DNA of 44,734 nucleotides, taken from assembly GCA_022510955.1 (NCBI GenBank), contig JAFLSM010000016.1, positions 1 through 44,734 on the forward strand, in the 5' to 3' direction. The first letter of the stretch is position 1. Every line of letters begins with the position of its first letter. The DNA comes from Ruminococcus sp. Its GTDB lineage: Bacteria > Bacillota > Clostridia > Oscillospirales > Acutalibacteraceae. Made by a program: the position numbers and the translations under genes. Shown here in pieces: positions 23,095 to 31,920 of the stretch. The notes beneath the pieces are model-generated. The model was not told where the DNA came from, made no database searches, and was given only the letters and a program-made list of their open reading frames with translations.

Positions 23095-23610
23095 ATGACG
23101 GAATCATCCCTTAATACTTTCAAAGGGACAATCACACAGGAGCGGCAACTCCAACAGGTAATTGAAAAACACAAGGATATGCCCGGCGCACTTTTGCCTG
23201 TGTTGCAGGAAGCACAGGGAATTTACGGCTATCTGCCTATTGAGGTTCAGCGAATGGTCGCTGATGGCTTGTCAATTTCCCTGAGTGAGGTGTACGGTGT
23301 TGCAACCTTTTATTCACAGTTTAGCCTTACTCCAAAGGGTGAGCACAGAATCAGCGTTTGTCTGGGAACAGCTTGCTATGTAAAGGGTGCCGATAAAATT
23401 TTGCAGGCACTTGAGGATAAGCTTGGAATCAAAAGCGGCGAATGTACACCTGATGGCTTGTTCTCAATAGACTCATGTCGATGTGTAGGTGCATGCGGAC
23501 TTGCCCCAGTTATGATGATTGATGATGATGTGTATGGCAAAATGACGGTTGATCAGATTGACTCCATACTCGATAAGTACATTAATAAGAAAGGGGGCAA
23601 TAAAAAATGA
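23095..23610 (+). CDS. hydC: NuoE-like [2Fe-2S] subunit of NAD-linked [FeFe] hydrogenase
   Basis: A 171-aa thioredoxin-like ferredoxin subunit (24-kDa NuoE family; also named HndA). The helical N-terminus includes GALLPVLQEAQGIYGYLP. The [2Fe-2S] ligands lie in CLGTACYVKG and SCRCVGACGLAP. It passes electrons between the FMN subunit and the hydrogenase subunit in the cytoplasmic complex. AAGGAGG precedes the ATG, and the stop overlaps the next start by 4 bp. The length is normal. Confidence 0.93.
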   Translation: MTESSLNTFKGTITQERQLQQVIEKHKDMPGALLPVLQEAQGIYGYLPIEVQRMVADGLSISLSEVYGVATFYSQFSLTPKGEHRISVCLGTACYVKGADKILQALEDKLGIKSGECTPDGLFSIDSCRCVGACGLAPVMMIDDDVYGKMTVDQIDSILDKYINKKGGNKK

Positions 23611-25499
23611 CCCTTGAAGAATTAAACAAGATAAAAAAAGAAAAAGAAGAGCTTGTGTTGGTGCGCAAACTGGTTGCCGAGCAGGGCGAAAAGCTTGCGA
23701 CAAAAACAGGCTATCGCAAACAGGTGCTTGTTTGCGGTGGTACAGGTTGTACTTCCTCGGGAAGTAAAAAGGTTATTGATGCCCTTGACAAGGCCCTAAA
23801 AGAAAACGGTATTGATAAAGAAATTCTTGTAGTGCGCACAGGTTGTTTTGGTCTTTGTGCATTAGGTCCTATTATGATTGTATACCCTGAGGGTGCTTTC
23901 TACTCTCAGGCTACTCCTGAGGGAGTTGAAAGAATAGTAAAGGAACACCTTAAAGAGGGAAATATTGTAAAGGAGCTTCTTTACGAAAAAACTGTTCACG
24001 AGGACGGCTCAATCATTTCACTTTCTGAAACAAATTTCTATAAAAAACAGCTTAGAGTTGCACTTAGAAACTGCGGTGTAATTGACCCTGAGCAGATTGA
24101 AGAATATATTGCAATGGATGGCTATCAGGCTCTTGCTAAGGTGCTTGGCACAATGACTCCTGATGATGTTATCCGTACTCTTGAGGAATCAGGACTCAGA
24201 GGCAGAGGAGGCGGCGGTTTCCCTACAGGAAAGAAATGGTCGTTTGCTAAAGCAAGCCAGGGTGAAGAAAAATATGTTTGCTGTAATGCCGATGAAGGCG
24301 ACCCGGGCGCATTTATGGATCGTTCAATTCTTGAGGGCGACCCACAGTGTATTATCGAGGCTATGACTATTGCCGGCTACACAATCGGCGCACACAAGGG
24401 ATTTGTTTATATCCGTGCGGAATATCCTATTGCTGTTCAGCGTTTGCAGATTGCTATTGATCAGGCAAGAGCATATGGATTCCTCGGCGAGAATATTTTA
24501 GATTCAGGCTTTGATTTTGATATTGAAATCCGCCTCGGTGCAGGTGCTTTTGTATGCGGAGAGGAAACCGCACTTATGACCTCAATCGAAGGTAACAGAG
24601 GAGAGCCTCGTCCAAGACCGCCGTTCCCGGCTGTTAAGGGACTTTTCGGTAAGCCGACTGTTTTGAATAATGTTGAAACCTATGCAAATATTCCACAGAT
24701 TATATTAAGAGGAAGCGATTGGTTTGCTTCTATGGGTACTGCTACCAGCAAGGGTACAAAGGTATTTGCTATTGGCGGTAAAATTACTAATGTCGGACTT
24801 GTGGAAATTCCAATGGGTACTACACTTCGTGAAATTGTAGAAGAAATCGGCGGCGGTATTCCGAACGGCAAAAAGTTTAAGGCCGCTCAAACAGGAGGAC
24901 CTTCCGGAGGATGTATTCCTGCTTTACATATTGATACGCCTATTGATTATGACAATCTCATAGCTCTCGGCTCAATGATGGGCTCAGGCGGTATGATTAT
25001 ACTTGATGAAGATACCTGTATGGTTGATATTGCAAAGTTCTATCTTGAATTTACCGTTGACGAAAGCTGTGGCAAGTGCACTTCGTGCAGAGTCGGTACA
25101 AGAAGACTTCTGCAATTTTTAGAGAAAATCACCTCGGGCAAGGGTGAAGTTGAGGATCTGGAAAAAATCGAGGAACTTGCTCAGCATATGACTACATCCT
25201 CGCTCTGCGCTCTGGGTCAGACTGCTCCTAACCCGGTGCTTTCCACAATGAATTACTTTAAGGATGAATATATTGCTCATATTCAGGATAAAACCTGTCC
25301 TGCAGGAGTTTGTAAGGCGCTTATGCGTTATGAAATTATTCCTGCGGCATGTAAGGGTTGTACTTTGTGTTCAAGAAACTGCCCAGTGGGTGCTATCAAC
25401 GGAACCGTTAAGAAACCTCATGTAATTGACCAGGATAAGTGTATAAAATGCGGATTATGTTTGAAGAACTGCAAGTTCAATGCAATTTATACTAAATAA
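23607..25499 (+). CDS. hydB: NuoF-like FMN/NAD(H) subunit of [FeFe] hydrogenase
   Basis: A 630-aa flavoprotein that exchanges electrons with NAD(H). An N-terminal thioredoxin-like [2Fe-2S] domain (VCGGTGCTSSG and TGCFGLCALGP, about 30-115) comes first. The NuoF core holds the NAD/FMN loops GLRGRGGGGFPTGKKW and NADEGDPGAFMDRS, then an SLBB region, then the [4Fe-4S] motif ESCGKCTSCRVG with SLCALGQ. A C-terminal 2x[4Fe-4S] ferredoxin domain (GCTLCSRNCPVGA, KCIKCGLCLKNC) completes it. This architecture is that of HydB/HndC of trimeric, electron-bifurcating hydrogenases. It overlaps hydC by 4 bp. Confidence 0.95.
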   Translation: MTLEELNKIKKEKEELVLVRKLVAEQGEKLATKTGYRKQVLVCGGTGCTSSGSKKVIDALDKALKENGIDKEILVVRTGCFGLCALGPIMIVYPEGAFYSQATPEGVERIVKEHLKEGNIVKELLYEKTVHEDGSIISLSETNFYKKQLRVALRNCGVIDPEQIEEYIAMDGYQALAKVLGTMTPDDVIRTLEESGLRGRGGGGFPTGKKWSFAKASQGEEKYVCCNADEGDPGAFMDRSILEGDPQCIIEAMTIAGYTIGAHKGFVYIRAEYPIAVQRLQIAIDQARAYGFLGENILDSGFDFDIEIRLGAGAFVCGEETALMTSIEGNRGEPRPRPPFPAVKGLFGKPTVLNNVETYANIPQIILRGSDWFASMGTATSKGTKVFAIGGKITNVGLVEIPMGTTLREIVEEIGGGIPNGKKFKAAQTGGPSGGCIPALHIDTPIDYDNLIALGSMMGSGGMIILDEDTCMVDIAKFYLEFTVDESCGKCTSCRVGTRRLLQFLEKITSGKGEVEDLEKIEELAQHMTTSSLCALGQTAPNPVLSTMNYFKDEYIAHIQDKTCPAGVCKALMRYEIIPAACKGCTLCSRNCPVGAINGTVKKPHVIDQDKCIKCGLCLKNCKFNAIYTK

Positions 25500-25512
25500 G
25501 GAGGGAACAGAA

Positions 25513-27246
25513 GTGGAAACAGTAAAATTAAAAATAAACGGAATTCCTGTGGAAGTTCCCAAGGGATATACAATTCTTCAAGCTGCAAAGGCAGCAAAAA
25601 TAGAGATACCGTCCTTGTGCTATCTTAAGGATGTAAACTGTATCGGAGCCTGCCGTGTGTGTGTAGTTGAGGTGAAAAACAGAAGAGGTCTTATTGCTTC
25701 ATGTGTTTATCCTGCCGAAGAGGGAATGGAGGTATTCACCAACACACCAAAGGTAAGAGCGTCAAGAAAGACAACTATTGAGCTTATACTTTCAACTCAC
25801 CACAAGAAATGCCTTTCATGTGTAAGAGGAAATAACTGTGAGCTGCAAAAGCTTGCGTTTGACTACGGCGTTGATGAGGACAGATTTAAGGCAGAGGAGC
25901 CGATTTACGAAATAGACGATAATTCTCCGTATATTGTCCGTGACAATAACAAATGTATTCAGTGTATGAGATGCGTTGCTGCCTGTAAGCATCAGGGCGT
26001 TTCAGTAATCGGCCCTATTCAGCGTGGATTCAAGGTACATGTTGGCTGTGCTTTTGAAAAGGGATTGGGAGATTCTCCTTGCGTTGGCTGCGGACAGTGT
26101 ATTGTAAGTTGTCCTGTTGGTGCACTTAATGAAAAAAGCCAGATTGATGTTGTATGGGACGCAATTTCAAACCCAAGCAAAAAGGTTATTTTCTATACTG
26201 CACCGTCAATTAGAGCAACACTCGGCGAAAGCTTTGGTATGCCTATAGGAACAAATGTTGAGGGAAAAATGGTTGCCGCAATCCGTAGATTAGGTGCGGA
26301 TAAAGTGTTCAATATGGACTTTACAGCCGACTTAACAATTCTTGAAGAAGCAAACGAGCTTGTTGAAAGAATTCAGAGAAAAGAAACTCTACCTATGTTT
26401 ACCTCGTGTTGTCCTGGATGGGTAAAGTTTGTAGAGCATTATTATCCGGAGTTTATTCCAAATCTTTCTACCTGTAAGTCACCTCAGGCAATGTTTGGCG
26501 CAGTACTTAAAAGCTACTATGCTCAGAAATACAACATTGACCCCAAGGATATGTTTGTAGTAAGTGTAATTCCATGTACTGCAAAGAAGTTTGAAGCAAC
26601 AAGGGAAGAATTGCGCACTTTTGATTTTGATGATGTTGATGTAGCGCTCACTACAAGAGAGCTTGCAAAAATGATAAAGGGTGCGGGTATTCGTTTTGAT
26701 GAAATGGATGACGAGGAATTCGACGAGCCATTCAGAGTAGCTTCCGGCGGTGGCGCAATATTTGGTGCAACAGGCGGAGTTCTTGAGGCAGCTCTCAGAA
26801 CAGCGGCTGTTATGCTTGACGGAAACTTTAAGAAGATTGAATTCAAGGAAGTAAGGGGTCCCGAGGTAATTCGTGAGGCTACATATGAAATTGCAGGTGT
26901 AAAAATTAATGTAGCTGTAACTTCAGGACTTGGCAATGCAAAAACGATTCTTGAGAAAATCAAAAATGGCGAAGCTAACTATCAGATGGTAGAGGTTATG
27001 GCTTGTCCGGGCGGATGTATCAACGGCGGAGGACAGCCTGTTCAGAGTGATAGCGTGCGTAACTATGTTGATCTTAAGTCTATCCGTTCAAAGGCGCTTT
27101 ATGATTATGACAAGGCTGATAAAATCCGCAAGAGCCACGATAGCCCTGTTGTTAAAAAAGTGTATGATGAATATTTTGATGCTCCCGGCAAGGCAAGAGC
27201 ACATAAGCTTTTGCATACATCATATGTAAAAAGAGGAAAATATTAA
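25513..27246 (+). CDS. hydA: [FeFe] hydrogenase catalytic subunit
   Basis: A 577-aa enzyme making or oxidising H2. Domains in order: a [2Fe-2S] domain (Cys36, 47, 50, 64), a His-ligated [4Fe-4S] segment (HHKKCLSCVRGNNC, 96-109), two [4Fe-4S] clusters (CIQCMRCVAAC, CVGCGQCIVSC), and the H-cluster domain. Its motifs are L1 TSCCPGW (297-303), L2 PCTAKK (354-359) and L3 EVMACPGGCINGG near 500. A small C-terminal subunit-like tail ends the protein. It works with HydB and HydC to couple H2 to NAD(H) and ferredoxin. The GTG at 25513 has GGAGG upstream; the ATG at 25480 lies within hydB and is unlikely. Maturation genes are not in the window. Confidence 0.96.
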   Translation: METVKLKINGIPVEVPKGYTILQAAKAAKIEIPSLCYLKDVNCIGACRVCVVEVKNRRGLIASCVYPAEEGMEVFTNTPKVRASRKTTIELILSTHHKKCLSCVRGNNCELQKLAFDYGVDEDRFKAEEPIYEIDDNSPYIVRDNNKCIQCMRCVAACKHQGVSVIGPIQRGFKVHVGCAFEKGLGDSPCVGCGQCIVSCPVGALNEKSQIDVVWDAISNPSKKVIFYTAPSIRATLGESFGMPIGTNVEGKMVAAIRRLGADKVFNMDFTADLTILEEANELVERIQRKETLPMFTSCCPGWVKFVEHYYPEFIPNLSTCKSPQAMFGAVLKSYYAQKYNIDPKDMFVVSVIPCTAKKFEATREELRTFDFDDVDVALTTRELAKMIKGAGIRFDEMDDEEFDEPFRVASGGGAIFGATGGVLEAALRTAAVMLDGNFKKIEFKEVRGPEVIREATYEIAGVKINVAVTSGLGNAKTILEKIKNGEANYQMVEVMACPGGCINGGGQPVQSDSVRNYVDLKSIRSKALYDYDKADKIRKSHDSPVVKKVYDEYFDAPGKARAHKLLHTSYVKRGKY

Positions 27247-27288
27247 CAGTGTTTTCAACCCTCACAGAGCGGTTATGATAATGTAAAT

Positions 27289-27335
27289 GGAAGGGACTGT
27301 CGCAAATGATTTTTCATGTGCGACAGCCCCTTTTT
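27289..27335 (+). terminator. Terminator of the hydrogenase operon
   Basis: GGGACTGTCGCA pairs with TGCGACAGCCCC around an AT-rich loop and is followed by TTTTT. Confidence 0.85.
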
Positions 27336-27496
27336 GATGTTTAGAAGAATAGTTGTCATAGTTGATTTAATTATACTAATATCTATTTAAATCTTTTAAT
27401 CTGAAATAAGTATTAAATAAAAATCACCTTTTTCCGATAAATTTACAAATTATGATTCAAAGATATTTCAAAAACAAAATTTATTTTAAAAATGTA

Positions 27497-27525
27497 TTGG
27501 ATATTTTATTACTCTGTTGTATAAT
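27497..27525 (+). promoter_or_regulatory. Probable promoter of the rnf operon
   Basis: TTGGAT (27497-27502), a 17-bp spacer and TATAAT (27520-27525). It precedes the apbE remnant and would give an rnf leader of about 340 nt. The rest of 27336-27551 is AT-rich without genes. Confidence 0.6.
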
Positions 27526-27551
27526 AAATAAATAATGTCAGAAAAGGTTGA

Positions 27552-27777
27552 TTGTTGAGGTTTTTGCAAATATATTGCGCTTTATTTATCACTGTTGCTA
27601 ATCTGTTCTGTATAGCCTGAGATTTTGACTCGAGATATGAAATTGAGTTTTTTGCAATGGACACCGTTATGACTATTACTGCGTACGGAAGAAAATGCGA
27701 AAGTGCCGTCAAAGCGGATGCAAATCAACAGGCTTGATGCACAGTTTTTGGTTCAGAATGAAAACAGCGAAATTTAA
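27552..27777 (+). pseudogene. Remnant of an apbE gene before rnfC
   Basis: From a TTG at 27552/27555 the frame reads a signal-like segment (RFLQIYCALFITVANLFCIA), hits TGA at 27618, and continues in the same frame as YEIEFFAMDTVMTITAYGRK, which matches the ApbE N-terminus (compare AMDTVMELTVYG in the intact copy). It stops at 27735. One base over, the frame reads INRLDAQFLVQNENSEI, the next ApbE block, and stops at 27775. The rest of the gene is gone. It was probably the first gene of the rnf operon, and its promoter may still drive rnf. Confidence 0.8.
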
Positions 27778-27821
27778 AATATCACAACCTTTTTATGATA
27801 AGCTTCTTGCACAACACAAGG

Positions 27822-27842
27822 TTTTAAATTGGTGTTTAATAT
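27822..27842 (+). repeat. Solo copy of a MITE-end-like sequence
   Basis: AAATTGGTGTTTAATAT resembles the terminal repeat of the MITE-like element at 43642-43799 (AATTAGTGTTTAGTAT, or AATTGGTGTTTAGTAT from the other end). It lies between the apbE remnant and rnfC. Confidence 0.4.
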
Positions 27843-27872
27843 GAATTTTAAATATATGGAGGATAGGAACAT

Positions 27873-29195
27873 ATGAAATTAAAAGGTATCAGAGTTCCGC
27901 ACAGAAAAAACACTGCGGACAGCGTACCGCAAAGACTCCCTCTGCCGGAAACAGTAGTTATTCCGATGTCAATGCACATAGGAAAGCCTGCTGTGCCTAC
28001 GGTTAAGATAGGGGACAGAGTAACTGTAGGTCAGCTTATAGGTTCATCTGACGGTTTTATCAGTGCTCCTGTGTATTCAAGCGTATCGGGAAAAGTTAAA
28101 AAGCTCGATGAAATCACTATGTCAGGCGGAATGAAATCAACAGCAGTTGTAATTGAAACAGACGGTCAGCAGGAAATTTGCGAAAGCGTAAAGCCTCCGA
28201 TTGTAACGGATTTTGAAAGCTTTGTGAATGCAGTTAAGGAAAGCGGAGTTGTCGGCTTAGGCGGCGCAGGATTTCCGACCTTTGTAAAGCTCGGAGTCAA
28301 GGACTTATCAGCAATAGATGCAGTTGTAATCAACGCTGCGGAATGTGAGCCGTACATAACCTCTGACACAAGAACAATGCTTGACAAAGCAGAATATATT
28401 TCAAAGGGAATTGACCTGCTTCAGAAATTCCTTGGTGTAAAGAGTATAATTATCGGAATTGAAAATAACAAAAAAGCCTGTATTGATAAGATGACGGAGC
28501 TTGCAAACAGCAAAAACGGCGTTGAGGTAAAGGTTCTTCCTTCGGTTTATCCTCAGGGCGGTGAAAAAGTGCTCGTATATAATACTATGGGAAGGATGAT
28601 TCCTAAGGGCGGTCTGCCGCTTGATGTGGGCGCAATTGTAATCAACTGCACTACGCTTTCAGCGATTGCGGAATATATTGAAACGGGTATGCCGCTTGTC
28701 GAAAAGTGCATAACTGTTGACGGTTCTGCTGTTAAAGAGCCTAAAAACATAATTGCTCCCATAGGAACACCGATTGAAAAACTGTTTGATTTCTGCGGAG
28801 GTTTTAAGTCCGAACCTAAAAAGGTTCTTTACGGTGGTCCTATGATGGGTATAGCTGTACCTTCGCTCGACAGTCCTGTGCTGAAAATGACAAATGCTGT
28901 CATTGCATTTAATGAAAAAGATGCAAGACCTCCCAAAACTACTGCTTGTATAAATTGCGGTGAGTGCGCTAATCATTGTCCTTTGCGCCTTGATCCTCGT
29001 GAAATTTCAAAGGCATACAAGCTTGATTTGTGTGAGGACCTTAAAAAGATATGTGCTGATTTGTGTATGGAGTGCGGATGTTGTGCGTATGTCTGCCCTG
29101 CAAAAAGGCAGATTGTTCAGACCAACAAGCTTGCAAAGGCAAAGTTAAATAAATATTTAAGAGAACAAAAGACAGAAAAGGAGGACAAAAAATGA
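27873..29195 (+). CDS. rnfC: Rnf complex subunit RnfC
   Basis: A 440-aa peripheral subunit that exchanges electrons with NAD(H). The N-terminal RnfC barrel-sandwich region (HRKNTADSVPQRLPLPETVVIP) is followed by the FMN/NAD Rossmann part (GLGGAGFPTFVKL, NAAECEPYITSD), an SLBB segment, and two [4Fe-4S] motifs near the C-terminus (CINCGECANHCP, CMECGCCAYVCP). GGAGG precedes the ATG. It opens a six-gene operon with overlapping genes in the order C-D-G-E-A-B. The chain is shorter than proteobacterial RnfC and lacks the long Ala/Lys tail, as in clostridia. Confidence 0.95.
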   Translation: MKLKGIRVPHRKNTADSVPQRLPLPETVVIPMSMHIGKPAVPTVKIGDRVTVGQLIGSSDGFISAPVYSSVSGKVKKLDEITMSGGMKSTAVVIETDGQQEICESVKPPIVTDFESFVNAVKESGVVGLGGAGFPTFVKLGVKDLSAIDAVVINAAECEPYITSDTRTMLDKAEYISKGIDLLQKFLGVKSIIIGIENNKKACIDKMTELANSKNGVEVKVLPSVYPQGGEKVLVYNTMGRMIPKGGLPLDVGAIVINCTTLSAIAEYIETGMPLVEKCITVDGSAVKEPKNIIAPIGTPIEKLFDFCGGFKSEPKKVLYGGPMMGIAVPSLDSPVLKMTNAVIAFNEKDARPPKTTACINCGECANHCPLRLDPREISKAYKLDLCEDLKKICADLCMECGCCAYVCPAKRQIVQTNKLAKAKLNKYLREQKTEKEDKK

Positions 29196-30112
29196 ACAAG
29201 CTAATATCCTCTGTTTCTCCCCACATTTCTTCAAAGAGAACAACGCAGAAAGTTATGCTTGATGTGATTATAGCTCTGCTCCCGGCAGGTGTTGCTTCGG
29301 TTATAATTTTCGGGGCAAGGGCGTTGCTTGTTATCGGCGTATGTGTTGCCGTGTGCGTTGTATCCGAATGGGTGTTTGAGAAAATCTGCAAAAAAGAAAA
29401 CACAATACCTGACCTTTCCGCTGTTGTAACAGGCATTTTGCTTGCCTACAATTTGCCGGTTTCTATTCCTTTGTGGCAAGCGGCTTTTGGTAGCTTGTTT
29501 GCAATCGTTGTTGTAAAACAGCTTTTCGGAGGAATCGGTCAGAACTTTGCAAATCCTGCAATAACGGCACGAGTTGTAATGTTGACTGCCTTTTCGGGAA
29601 CTATGACGACCTGGACTTTTGCCGACGCAACTTCAACTGCAACACCGCTTGCACTTATGTTCAAAGGCGAGCTCAACAGCTTGCCGTCCTATTCTGATAT
29701 GCTACTTGGACTTCATGGCGGCAGCTTAGGTGAAACCTGTATAATTGCCCTGCTTGCAGGCGGAATTTACCTAATTGTAAGGCGTGTTATAACATGGCAT
29801 ACACCTGTTGCTTTTATCGGTACGGTACTTGTAATGTCGTTGATTTTCGATAAGGCACCGCTCTACCAGCTTATGTCGGGCGGACTTGTAATTGGTGCTT
29901 TTTTTATGGCTACCGACTACGCAACAACTCCAAGCACAAAATGGGGTAAAGTGATTTTCGGCATAGGCTGTGGTTTGATTACAATACTTATAAGATTCTG
30001 GGGTACTTCTCCCGAGGGTGTGTCGTACTCAATTCTGCTTATGAACATTTTTACGCCTTACATTTCAAGGCTTACACGATCAAAGCCTCTTGTTGGAGGT
30101 GACAGGAAGTGA
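29192..30112 (+). CDS. rnfD: Rnf complex subunit RnfD
   Basis: A 306-aa integral membrane subunit with about nine hydrophobic segments. The covalent FMN site is seen in DATSTATPLALM (the Thr before Pro-Leu), the substrate pattern of ApbE. It begins SSVSPHISSKRTTQKVMLDV, typical of RnfD/NqrB. It overlaps rnfC by 4 bp. It helps conduct electrons and ions across the membrane. Confidence 0.94.
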   Translation: MNKLISSVSPHISSKRTTQKVMLDVIIALLPAGVASVIIFGARALLVIGVCVAVCVVSEWVFEKICKKENTIPDLSAVVTGILLAYNLPVSIPLWQAAFGSLFAIVVVKQLFGGIGQNFANPAITARVVMLTAFSGTMTTWTFADATSTATPLALMFKGELNSLPSYSDMLLGLHGGSLGETCIIALLAGGIYLIVRRVITWHTPVAFIGTVLVMSLIFDKAPLYQLMSGGLVIGAFFMATDYATTPSTKWGKVIFGIGCGLITILIRFWGTSPEGVSYSILLMNIFTPYISRLTRSKPLVGGDRK

Positions 30113-30642
30113 AAAATACTTTCAGAAATATTATAAAACCCGTGATTGTACTTACCTGTATCTGCCTTGTTGTGTCAGTAATGCTTGCTTATGTCAACTC
30201 GGTTACTTCTCCGATTATTACCGAAGCCGAGCAAAAGAGTGCACAGGAAGCTATGGCAGAGGTTTTGTCTGAGGCAGACTCATTTGAACAGATTACCGTT
30301 GACAACCTTCCTGAGAGAGTAGATGAAGTATACCGTGCCGAAAACGGCTCAGGCTATGTGTTTATGCTGACAACTAAGGGCTATGGCGGCGATATGAAGT
30401 TGATTTGCGGAATTAAGACTGACGGAATGATTGAAGCCTGTAAAACTCTTTCACATTCCGAAACAAGCGGACTCGGCTCTAAAACTGCCGAGGATCCTTA
30501 TAGAAATCAATACTGCGGTAAAACCGTAGATACACTCAGTGAAGTTGATACAATTTCAGGAGCAACTATTTCTTCTACGGCATATATTAACGCTGTTAAG
30601 GATGCCTTTGAGGCATTTGCTTTGGTAAAGGAGGCAGAGTAA
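30109..30642 (+). CDS. rnfG: Rnf complex subunit RnfG
   Basis: A 177-aa protein with one N-terminal transmembrane helix (about 10-30) and an extracytoplasmic FMN-binding domain. The flavinylation motif is SGATISSTAYINAVK (near 145-160), where Thr carries FMN, consistent with ApbE action. The upstream part has GYGGDMKLICGI and SETSGLGSK. It overlaps rnfD by 4 bp and abuts rnfE. Confidence 0.94.
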   Translation: MKNTFRNIIKPVIVLTCICLVVSVMLAYVNSVTSPIITEAEQKSAQEAMAEVLSEADSFEQITVDNLPERVDEVYRAENGSGYVFMLTTKGYGGDMKLICGIKTDGMIEACKTLSHSETSGLGSKTAEDPYRNQYCGKTVDTLSEVDTISGATISSTAYINAVKDAFEAFALVKEAE

Positions 30643-31319
30643 TGAACAAAAGACAGAATTTTTTAAAGGGTATTATTAAGGAGAATCCTGTTCTCGTTCT
30701 TGTACTCGGCACCTGCCCTTCGCTTGCAGTTACAACAAGCGTTATAAGTGCACTCGGAATGGGTGCGGCGGCAACGGTAGTTTTACTCTGCTCTAATATT
30801 GTAGTTTCAGCCTTGCGCAATATAATTCCCGACAAGGTACGAATCCCATGCTACATTGTTCTGATTGCAGGCTTTGTAACAATGGTTCAGATGCTTGTCA
30901 AAGCTTTCGCTCCTGCTCTTGACGAGTCGCTGGGAATTTTTCTTCCTCTTATAGTAGTAAACTGTATAATTCTCGGTCGTGCCGAGATGTACGCAAACAA
31001 AAATAAGGTTCTTGATTCAGCGATTGACGCACTCGGAATGGGCATTGGATTTACATTTGCATTGCTTCTTATGGGTACAATTCGTGAGGTTCTGGGTAAC
31101 GGAACATGGATGGGAATCCAAATCCCTGTGCTTGCTGAGAACAATATTTCGATAATGACAATGGCGCCCGGCGGATTCCTTGTGTTTGGTATTCTTATGG
31201 CGATAGTAGGTAAAATTTCAAAGGGCAAAAATGTTAAAAAAAGCTTTGGATGTGCAGGCTGTCCGTCTGCTGAGCTCTGCGGAAGGGCCTGTTGCGATGA
31301 AAAGGAGGAAGCAAAATGA
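30642..31319 (+). CDS. rnfE: Rnf complex subunit RnfE
   Basis: A 225-aa membrane subunit with six hydrophobic segments and the RnfA/RnfE signature LGTCPSLAVTTSV and LPLIVVNCIILGRAE. Cys residues in CPS and VNC fit the intramembrane [2Fe-2S] shared with RnfA. A Cys-rich tail (CAGCPSAELCGRACC) is an addition seen in some clostridial forms. One base overlaps rnfG and 4 bp overlap rnfA. Confidence 0.94.
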   Translation: MNKRQNFLKGIIKENPVLVLVLGTCPSLAVTTSVISALGMGAAATVVLLCSNIVVSALRNIIPDKVRIPCYIVLIAGFVTMVQMLVKAFAPALDESLGIFLPLIVVNCIILGRAEMYANKNKVLDSAIDALGMGIGFTFALLLMGTIREVLGNGTWMGIQIPVLAENNISIMTMAPGGFLVFGILMAIVGKISKGKNVKKSFGCAGCPSAELCGRACCDEKEEAK

Positions 31320-31906
31320 CAAAATTTATTATAATTATGCTTTCTGCCGTGTTTATAAATAACTATGTACTTTCACGGTTTCTTGGAATCTGCCCGTTTT
31401 TAGGCGTTTCTAAAAAGCTCAATCAGGCGACAGGTATGAGTGTGGCTGTAATTTTTGTAATGCTTATGGCTACTGCTGTTACTTGGCCGCTTCAGACATA
31501 CCTTCTCACTCCGAACAACCTCGGTTATCTGCAAACCATCGTATTTATCCTCGTAATTGCTACGCTTGTACAGCTTGTTGAAATTATTTTAAAGAGATAT
31601 ATCCCTTCGCTTCATAAATCGCTCGGTGTATACCTTCCTCTTATTACAACAAACTGTGCCGTACTCGGTGTTACTATTCTAAACATTGATGAGGGTTATA
31701 CATTTGCCGAATCAATGATAAATTCGCTTGGTAGCGGTCTTGGATTTTTCCTTGCAATGGTTATGTTTTCGGGTGTTCGCTCAAAGCTTGAGGGCGCAGA
31801 TATTCCAAAGGCTTTTCAGGGACTTCCCATTACACTTGTAGCGGCGTCTATAACTTCGCTGTCTTTCCTTGGATTTTCAGGCGTTATTGAAAATCTTTTT
31901 GCATAA
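31316..31906 (+). CDS. rnfA: Rnf complex subunit RnfA
   Basis: A 196-aa membrane subunit, homologous to RnfE with inverted topology. Motifs are NNYVLSRFLGICPFLGVSKK near the start and LPLITTNCAVLGV in the middle, which carry the cysteines of the intramembrane cluster. It is complete, with six hydrophobic segments. Confidence 0.95.
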   Translation: MTKFIIIMLSAVFINNYVLSRFLGICPFLGVSKKLNQATGMSVAVIFVMLMATAVTWPLQTYLLTPNNLGYLQTIVFILVIATLVQLVEIILKRYIPSLHKSLGVYLPLITTNCAVLGVTILNIDEGYTFAESMINSLGSGLGFFLAMVMFSGVRSKLEGADIPKAFQGLPITLVAASITSLSFLGFSGVIENLFA

Positions 31907-31920
31907 CGGAGGTGCTGATA

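Noticed and set aside
26523..26963. 146-codon minus-strand frame inside hydA
   Set aside because: A Ser/Thr/Pro-rich translation opposite a well-supported gene. Shadow frame.
27509..27712. 67-codon minus-strand frame upstream of rnfC
   Set aside because: It is antisense to the apbE remnant and shows no family pattern.
27526..27872. Possible riboswitch in the long rnf leader
   Set aside because: The length is explained by the apbE remnant, and I recognise no riboswitch core.
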